Shown piece after piece: positions 59,147-64,000 of a DNA stretch of 64,000 nt. The stretch comes from Palsa-892 sp963751615 (GTDB lineage Bacteria > Pseudomonadota > Alphaproteobacteria > Rhizobiales > Xanthobacteraceae), in contig CAVVVG010000005.1 in the NCBI GenBank assembly GCA_963751615.1, forward strand, positions 1,674,001-1,738,000, read 5' to 3'. The notes under the pieces were generated by a model. It did not search any database, was not told the origin of the DNA, and saw only the letters and a program-made list of their open reading frames with translations. A program made the translations under genes and the position numbers. Numbering within the stretch: position 1 is the stretch's first letter; each line of letters starts with the position of its first letter.

Positions 59147-60997
59147 TCAGCCCGAAAACTCCGTCTCGCGATCGATGACATCCTGCGCTTCCGGATTGAG
59201 CGGCTGGGCCGTACGTTTCGGTCCTGTGAGCGGTTCGGGTTGCGGTTTCGAGCGGCGCATCTTGTCGACACCTGCGTAGATCCCACCTGCCTGCTGCAGG
59301 GCGAGCCGCTCGCGGTCGCGCGTGCGCACATCTTCCACAACTTCGTCGATCGTCTCATTGTTGACCCCGAGTTTGGTTAGGGTCGAGCGGCCGAAGGAAA
59401 TCGCGGATTCGAAAGTCTCACGGATTTCGTAATCGACACCTTTACCAAGCAGCGCGAGGGTGCTCGCGCGGTCATAGGAGCGCACGAATAGCTTGGCTGC
59501 GGGAAAGTTGGTCTGGATTAGGTCCACAATGTGTTCTGTATTTTCTGCACCATCGGTGCAAACGGCGATCAGCCGCGCTTTGTCGGCGTGCGCTGCACGC
59601 AGGACGTCGAGTCGTGCGCCGTCACCGTAATAGATTTTGAAACCGAACCGCGCGACCGCCTGTATCATCTCGACGTCGTTGTCGATAACCGTCACGTCAA
59701 TGCCTTGCGAGAGCAGGCATTGCGAAACGATTTGCCCGAAACGTCCGAATCCGATGATGAGAACTGAACCGCGCGTGCGTTTCAATTCTTCGACTTCGTA
59801 TTCCGGTTCTTCGCCTTTCTGGCGCGCCAGCCACCAATCAGTGACTGTCGCGAACGGTGGCCCAATCAGCATCGTCAGCCCAGCGAGAGCGACGACGAGG
59901 CTTGCTTGCGTCGTCGATATCACGCCGATAGAAATGCTGAGCGGCAGCATAACGAACGCGAATTCACCCGCAGATGTTAGGACCGCGCCGACGCGGAATG
60001 CGCCCGGCTTTGCGCGCTCATTCAACTGGGACAACGTCCAGACAATTCCGGCTTTCACAAGCGTGACGATAATTGTACCGGCGATCAGTATCCAGACATT
60101 CGCGCGTACAACGCCGATATCAATCGACATGCCGACACCCATGAAGAAGAGCGCCAGCAAGAGCCCGCGAAATGGCTCGATGTCTGCTTCAAGCTCGTGG
60201 CGATAGCTCGATTCCGCAAGCAAAAGCCCTGCGAGAAATGCGCCAAGACCCATCGACATACCTGCAGTCTGTACCGCGAGCCCAGTTCCGATCACGACGA
60301 GCAAAGCTGCCGCTGTCATCACCTCGCGGGCATTTGCACGCGCAAGAATTTGGAAGAAAGGATTTATGAGATAACGACCCGCGATGATAACAGCGGCAAT
60401 GGTCGCGGTGATTGTCGCTGCCTTGAACGCGCCCTCCTGAAACCCGCCGCCGTCATTAATTTGGCCCGAAGAAAGCAGGGGAATGAGGGCAAGGATTGGT
60501 ACCACTGCCATGTCCTGGAAAAGGAGCACCGCAAAGGCGCGTTGTCCGTAAGGCGTTTGCAGGTCACCACGCTCGTCAAGCAGTTGAAGCGCGATCGCGG
60601 TCGCCGACATCGCAAGCGCTATACTCGCTACGATCGCGCCCCGCCAGCCGAGGCCGAGCGCATAGACCGCGAGAGGAAATAGAACGAGCGTCGTCGTTAT
60701 GAGCTGCAATGCGCCGAGGCCAAAGATCGCGCGCCGCATCGCCCAGAGCCGCGAAAGCCTTAGCTCGAGCCCGATCAGGAACAAGAGCATTACCACGCCA
60801 AGTTCAGCTATGCCGAGAATGGTCGCGGGCTGTCGAAAGAATGCAATCCCCCACGGCCCGATCACAATGCCGGCGGCGAGATAACCGACAACCGCCGACA
60901 GCCCAAATCGGCGTGCGATCGGCGCCGCGGCAACAGTCGCACCCAGAAGAATTAGGAGCTGGAGGAGGAGGCCATATTCGTTACTGTCGGGATACAT
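59147..60997 (-). CDS. CPA2 family cation:proton antiporter (Kef-like)
   Basis: The 616-residue protein has a 12-13-helix antiporter domain (about 1-385; GIVIGPWGIAFF, FLIGLELRLSRLW, FLAGLLLAESSYRHELEADI) and a cytosolic TrkA-N/RCK domain (about 410-530; VLIIGFGRFGQIVSQCLLSQ) with a polar tail. It resembles KefB/KefC glutathione-gated potassium efflux systems, and its position beside gshA fits that idea. ATG 60997 (MYPDSNEYGLL) is chosen over the open frame to 61090. Confidence 0.9.
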   Translation of the reverse strand: MYPDSNEYGLLLQLLILLGATVAAAPIARRFGLSAVVGYLAAGIVIGPWGIAFFRQPATILGIAELGVVMLLFLIGLELRLSRLWAMRRAIFGLGALQLITTTLVLFPLAVYALGLGWRGAIVASIALAMSATAIALQLLDERGDLQTPYGQRAFAVLLFQDMAVVPILALIPLLSSGQINDGGGFQEGAFKAATITATIAAVIIAGRYLINPFFQILARANAREVMTAAALLVVIGTGLAVQTAGMSMGLGAFLAGLLLAESSYRHELEADIEPFRGLLLALFFMGVGMSIDIGVVRANVWILIAGTIIVTLVKAGIVWTLSQLNERAKPGAFRVGAVLTSAGEFAFVMLPLSISIGVISTTQASLVVALAGLTMLIGPPFATVTDWWLARQKGEEPEYEVEELKRTRGSVLIIGFGRFGQIVSQCLLSQGIDVTVIDNDVEMIQAVARFGFKIYYGDGARLDVLRAAHADKARLIAVCTDGAENTEHIVDLIQTNFPAAKLFVRSYDRASTLALLGKGVDYEIRETFESAISFGRSTLTKLGVNNETIDEVVEDVRTRDRERLALQQAGGIYAGVDKMRRSKPQPEPLTGPKRTAQPLNPEAQDVIDRETEFSG

Positions 60998-61133
60998 AGT
61001 AGAAGTCTCTAGTAAGCGACTGTGCGGCGTTCGCGAAAAGATTGCAATTCGACTTACGAAACGAAATGCCGGAATCAGATTTCGGCGCAATCATTCAGCT
61101 GTCCGGGTCGGTGCACGAAGTCGCAATCTTCCG

Positions 61134-61640
61134 TTATTGGAGTTTGTCGTAGCCTTGACCGAAGCCATTCAGGCTCAACGGAATACCAATGCCCTCCTCC
61201 GGCGTCTGGAAGATGATAAACGTCGCGTCCTTTCCGTTCCGGAGTTGCGTCAGCAATTTGTCGTCGAGCACCACTTCGGCCACGCAACCGTTCGGCAGAC
61301 AGCGCACATAACCGGTTTTCCCAACTTCGACGTTGTCGATATTCAGCTTGAGACCCTCGGTCAGCAGTACGCCGAGCGGCACGAGCACACGCATCAGCCT
61401 CATTTTCTTGTCGGCTGTCTTCAGCACGATTAAAGACAGGCCGACATTTGGCCGGTCCTCAGCGGTCACGCTCTGGATCAACGCGCATTGCTCCGATTGT
61501 GCACCGGCGGGCGTATCGCAACGAATTTGCCATTCGCCATAAGTCGCCGTCACGACGCCCTGAGCGCGCACGGGCTGGAGGGAGCCCAGCTCAAGCGCGA
61601 AGAGAGTTGCAAGACCTATACAGAAGCGCGAAACGGACAT
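61134..61640 (-). CDS. Invasion-associated locus B (IalB) family protein
   Basis: The 168-residue protein has a signal peptide (about 1-26, ending VRA) and the IalB domain: YGEWQIRCDTPAGAQSEQCA, VLVPLGVLLTEGLKLNID and RCLPNGCVAEVVLDD, with four conserved Cys that can form disulfides. IalB was described in Bartonella, but the family is widespread in free-living Hyphomicrobiales, where its role is unknown. It is monocistronic. Confidence 0.88.
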   Translation of the reverse strand: MSVSRFCIGLATLFALELGSLQPVRAQGVVTATYGEWQIRCDTPAGAQSEQCALIQSVTAEDRPNVGLSLIVLKTADKKMRLMRVLVPLGVLLTEGLKLNIDNVEVGKTGYVRCLPNGCVAEVVLDDKLLTQLRNGKDATFIIFQTPEEGIGIPLSLNGFGQGYDKLQ

Positions 61641-62005
61641 GGTGTTCTCCCGGCCAGCGAATCGCTCATTATTTGCCGTGATCGAGACTTACTCCGGGTA
61701 CATCGCCGTTTCGAGGTGTCAATAATACGGCATCGATGCGCGGCCGATGGACCGAACCTCTTGCTTCCCCAGACGAATTAACGCGTTGAGCTTTCGCCGT
61801 ATGGCGTTGCGGGGGGGGTCAAATTATGGTTGATGGATGAGAACCGCTGTAAAAGCGGGTCAATCCGCGAATTCGAGCCGGGCTCCTGACAGCCGATCTT
61901 GCGCGGCTACGCGCCGCTTGCTCCGAAGTTCCGGGCCGTCCCGCCGGATGTTATGTTTCGTTGCGCGGTTAGGATTTGAGACGACAAGAACTAGGAATGC
62001 GATCG
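61641..62005. other. Intergenic region between ialB and coxB
   Basis: No gene, tRNA or terminator is supported in these 365 bases. A G-run (61810-61816) and a GC-rich segment around 61850-61920 are present. The promoter of the coxB operon should lie here. Confidence 0.35.
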
Positions 62006-62860
62006 ATGCTTGAACGAATGCGTCTTGCGACCCTAACACTTTTCTTCACTATAATCGCCTTTCTGCCTGCATCGGCCGGGCAGCTTGGCCAGCCGTCTCC
62101 TTGGGAGGTGGGCTTTCAGCCACCGGCAACGCCAATCATGGAGTTCATAGAGGCATTTCACTGGTGGGTCCTGGTCATTATCACCGCCATTGTAGCCTTA
62201 GTTACTATCCTGCTTGGTTATGTAACGTGGGCCTTCAACGCAAAGCGTAATCCGAAGCCCTCGAATGTTACTCATAACACCGTCCTTGAAATCATCTGGA
62301 CGGTGGTTCCCGTCATCATACTTGTCGGCATTGCAATTCCGTCGTTCCGTCTACTTTACGACCAGCTTGACCTGCCCAAGGGCGATCTCACAGTCAAAGC
62401 CGTCGGCACCGCTCAGTGGACTTGGAACTACACGTACCCCGACCATGGCGGTTTCAGCTTCGACTCCAACATGCTGCAGGACAACGAGCGCAAGCCGGGT
62501 CAGCCGCGTCTTCTCGCGGTCGATAACGAATTGGTCGTGCCGGTCGATAAAATCGTCCGCGTGCAGGTCACTGGTGAGGGCATCATTCATTCGTTCGCGG
62601 TGCCGTCTTTTGGTATCAAGATTGACGCGATTCCCGGTCGCCTCAACGAAACTTGGTTCAAGGCGACCCGCGAAGGCGTCTTCTATGGCCAGTGTTCACA
62701 GCTTTGCGGACGCAACCACGCCTACATGCCGATCGCCGTCCGGGTGGTGAGCGAAGCGGCATTCACTGCCTGGCTTGAAGAAGCGAAAAAGAAATATTCC
62801 GCCGTGCCGGACATGAGCGCGGACGTTGTGGCATCCGCCGCCACATCGGCGCGTCAGTGA
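62006..62860 (+). CDS. coxB: Cytochrome c oxidase subunit II
   Basis: The 284-residue subunit has a signal peptide (about 1-25), two membrane helices (about 45-70 and 90-110) and a periplasmic CuA domain. It shows GTAQWTWNYTYPDHGGFSFD, VQVTGEGIIHSFAVPSFGIK with the CuA His and CSQLCGRNHAYMP with the two Cys, His and Met copper ligands. It receives electrons from cytochrome c. ATG 62006 is chosen because AGGA lies 9 bases before it; an ATG three codons upstream overlaps that site. It is followed by coxA. Confidence 0.95.
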   Translation: MLERMRLATLTLFFTIIAFLPASAGQLGQPSPWEVGFQPPATPIMEFIEAFHWWVLVIITAIVALVTILLGYVTWAFNAKRNPKPSNVTHNTVLEIIWTVVPVIILVGIAIPSFRLLYDQLDLPKGDLTVKAVGTAQWTWNYTYPDHGGFSFDSNMLQDNERKPGQPRLLAVDNELVVPVDKIVRVQVTGEGIIHSFAVPSFGIKIDAIPGRLNETWFKATREGVFYGQCSQLCGRNHAYMPIAVRVVSEAAFTAWLEEAKKKYSAVPDMSADVVASAATSARQ

Positions 62861-62883
62861 CGATTGGAAAAAGGCAGGCGATC

Positions 62884-64000
62884 ATGGCTTATGCAAAAGC
62901 GGCTCATCTCGACGAACACCACAATCCGACCGGTCTGCGGCGGTGGCTCTTTTCGACAAACCATAAAGACATTGGCACGCTCTATCTTATTGAGGCAATG
63001 CTAGCTGGTGTAATTGGCGGCGTGCTCTCGGTCGCGATACGTATGGAGTTGGCCGAACCGGGCATCCAGATTTTTTCTAGCGCTCACACGTACAATGCGT
63101 TCGCGACCGCGCACGGCCTCATCATGGTATTCTTTATGATCATGCCAGCGCTAATCGGTGGTTTCGGCAACTGGTTCGTGCCGCTCATGATCGGCGCGCC
63201 AGACATGGCCTTCCCTCGCATGAACAATCTCTCATTCTGGTTTTTGATCGCGGCATTGATGCTGTTAATTACTTCGATGTTTGTACCCGGTACGGCCGAA
63301 GGCTACGGCTTCGCCGGTGGCTGGACGGTCTATCCGCCGCTCTCCTCGAAAGTAGGCCATCCCGGACCGGCAATGGATCTTGCGATTTTCGCACTACACC
63401 TTGCGGGCGCGTCCTCGATCCTTGGCGCAATCAATTTCATCACGACGATCTTCAACATGCGCGCGCCCGGCATGACGTTGCACAAGATGCCACTATTTGT
63501 GTGGTCGATCCTGGTCACCGCATTCCTGCTTCTGCTTGCGCTCCCCGTGCTCGCTGGTGCAATCACGATGCTCCTCACCGATCGTAATTTTGGGACGACT
63601 TTCTTCGACCCACAGGGCGGCGGCGATCCCGTGCTGTTTCAGCATCTGTTCTGGTTTTTCGGTCACCCAGAAGTCTACATTCTGATCCTGCCCGCCTTCG
63701 GTGTTATCAGCCAAGTGATTTCAACATTTTCAAAAAAGCCAATTTTTGGTTATCTCGGGATGGCCTACGCCATGGCCGCGATTGGCGTCATTGGCTTCGT
63801 CGTATGGGCGCACCACATGTACACTGTGGGCATGAGTTTCACTGCGCAGGCCTACTTCATGGTCGCCACGATGGTGATCGCCGTCCCTACGGGCATCAAA
63901 GTGTTCTCATGGATTGCAACAATGTGGGGTGGTTCTATCGAATTCAAAACACCCATGCTCTGGGCGATCGGATTTATCTTCCTGTTTACGCTCGGCGGTG
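62884..64000 (+). CDS. coxA: Cytochrome c oxidase subunit I (5' part, cut by the window end)
   Basis: The frame from ATG 62884 stays open for 372 codons to the end of the window. It encodes RRWLFSTNHKDIGTLYLIEA, TAHGLIMVFFMIMPALIGGF (low-spin heme ligand), FWFFGHPEVYILILPAFGVI with the cross-linked His-Tyr pair of the CuB site and AHHMYTVGMSF with two further CuB His. This is an A-type (aa3) oxygen-reducing, proton-pumping oxidase. It starts 23 bases after coxB. The C-terminal third is missing only because the window ends. Confidence 0.96.
   Translation, partial: MAYAKAAHLDEHHNPTGLRRWLFSTNHKDIGTLYLIEAMLAGVIGGVLSVAIRMELAEPGIQIFSSAHTYNAFATAHGLIMVFFMIMPALIGGFGNWFVPLMIGAPDMAFPRMNNLSFWFLIAALMLLITSMFVPGTAEGYGFAGGWTVYPPLSSKVGHPGPAMDLAIFALHLAGASSILGAINFITTIFNMRAPGMTLHKMPLFVWSILVTAFLLLLALPVLAGAITMLLTDRNFGTTFFDPQGGGDPVLFQHLFWFFGHPEVYILILPAFGVISQVISTFSKKPIFGYLGMAYAMAAIGVIGFVVWAHHMYTVGMSFTAQAYFMVATMVIAVPTGIKVFSWIATMWGGSIEFKTPMLWAIGFIFLFTLGG

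Noticed and set aside
61820..61930. tRNA-like stretch with a GAATTCGAGCC segment between ialB and coxB
   Set aside because: No acceptor stem or anticodon arm can be paired around it, so it is not a tRNA.

Overview
The window reads as a chromosomal segment of an alphaproteobacterium of the order Hyphomicrobiales (Bradyrhizobium/Xanthobacteraceae-like). Lineage markers are the PhyR-NepR-EcfG general stress response locus, several HisKA_2/HWE histidine kinases, the DUF4170-acyltransferase-waaA-lpxK-DUF2093 lipid A block, DUF6101, an IalB-family protein, DUF2336, and cytochrome oxidase genes at both edges. No rRNA, tRNA or CRISPR array was seen.

Layout. 1-0.4 kb: tail of a heme-copper oxidase operon (end of subunit III, then subunit IV). 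0.7-0.9 kb: a decayed IS5-type transposase. 0.9-5.9 kb: DUF2189 membrane protein, cytochrome c, HisKA_2 sensor kinase, Crp/Fnr regulator. 3.0-13.1 kb: a general stress response island with phyR, nepR and ecfG in the centre. Around them lie small secreted, membrane or DNA-binding proteins, a response regulator and a PAS-HisKA_2 kinase. Up to eleven EcfG-type promoters (GGAAC, 16-18 bases, GTT) can be read by eye, and one of them precedes a candidate stress sRNA with a C-rich loop. 14-19 kb: CsbD protein, small envelope proteins, dispersed palindromic repeats and an Mla-like lipid ABC transporter. 19-21 kb: ChrB-domain protein plus MFS transporter.

21.3-26.5 kb: a compact NRPS-like cluster of unknown product. 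A stand-alone adenylation enzyme, a carrier protein and a formyltransferase are divergent from an AAC(3)-like acyltransferase and a DUF4910 M28-like protein. 26.6-29.4 kb: RNA repair pair rtcB/archease with an alpha/beta hydrolase. 29.4-32.5 kb: CBS protein behind a perfect Fnr/FixK box, CapA-like protein, ribonuclease HII. 32.8-41.2 kb: pcaIJF (beta-ketoadipate), a glutamine amidotransferase, glpDK and pgi.

41-64 kb is housekeeping: mutL, rsmD, a pseudouridine synthase, tadA, purD, xseA, the lipid A/Kdo block, ubiA, rsmE, two glutamate-cysteine-ligase-type enzymes, a CPA2 antiporter and ialB. The start of an aa3-type cytochrome c oxidase operon (coxB, then coxA cut by the window end) closes the window.

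Several genes carry signs of recent damage or change. These are a one-base frameshift at the end of pgi, a frameshifted small Cys-rich gene, a 29-bp duplication over the cytochrome c stop codon, and loss of the conserved Arg in the GRG motif of ribonuclease HII.
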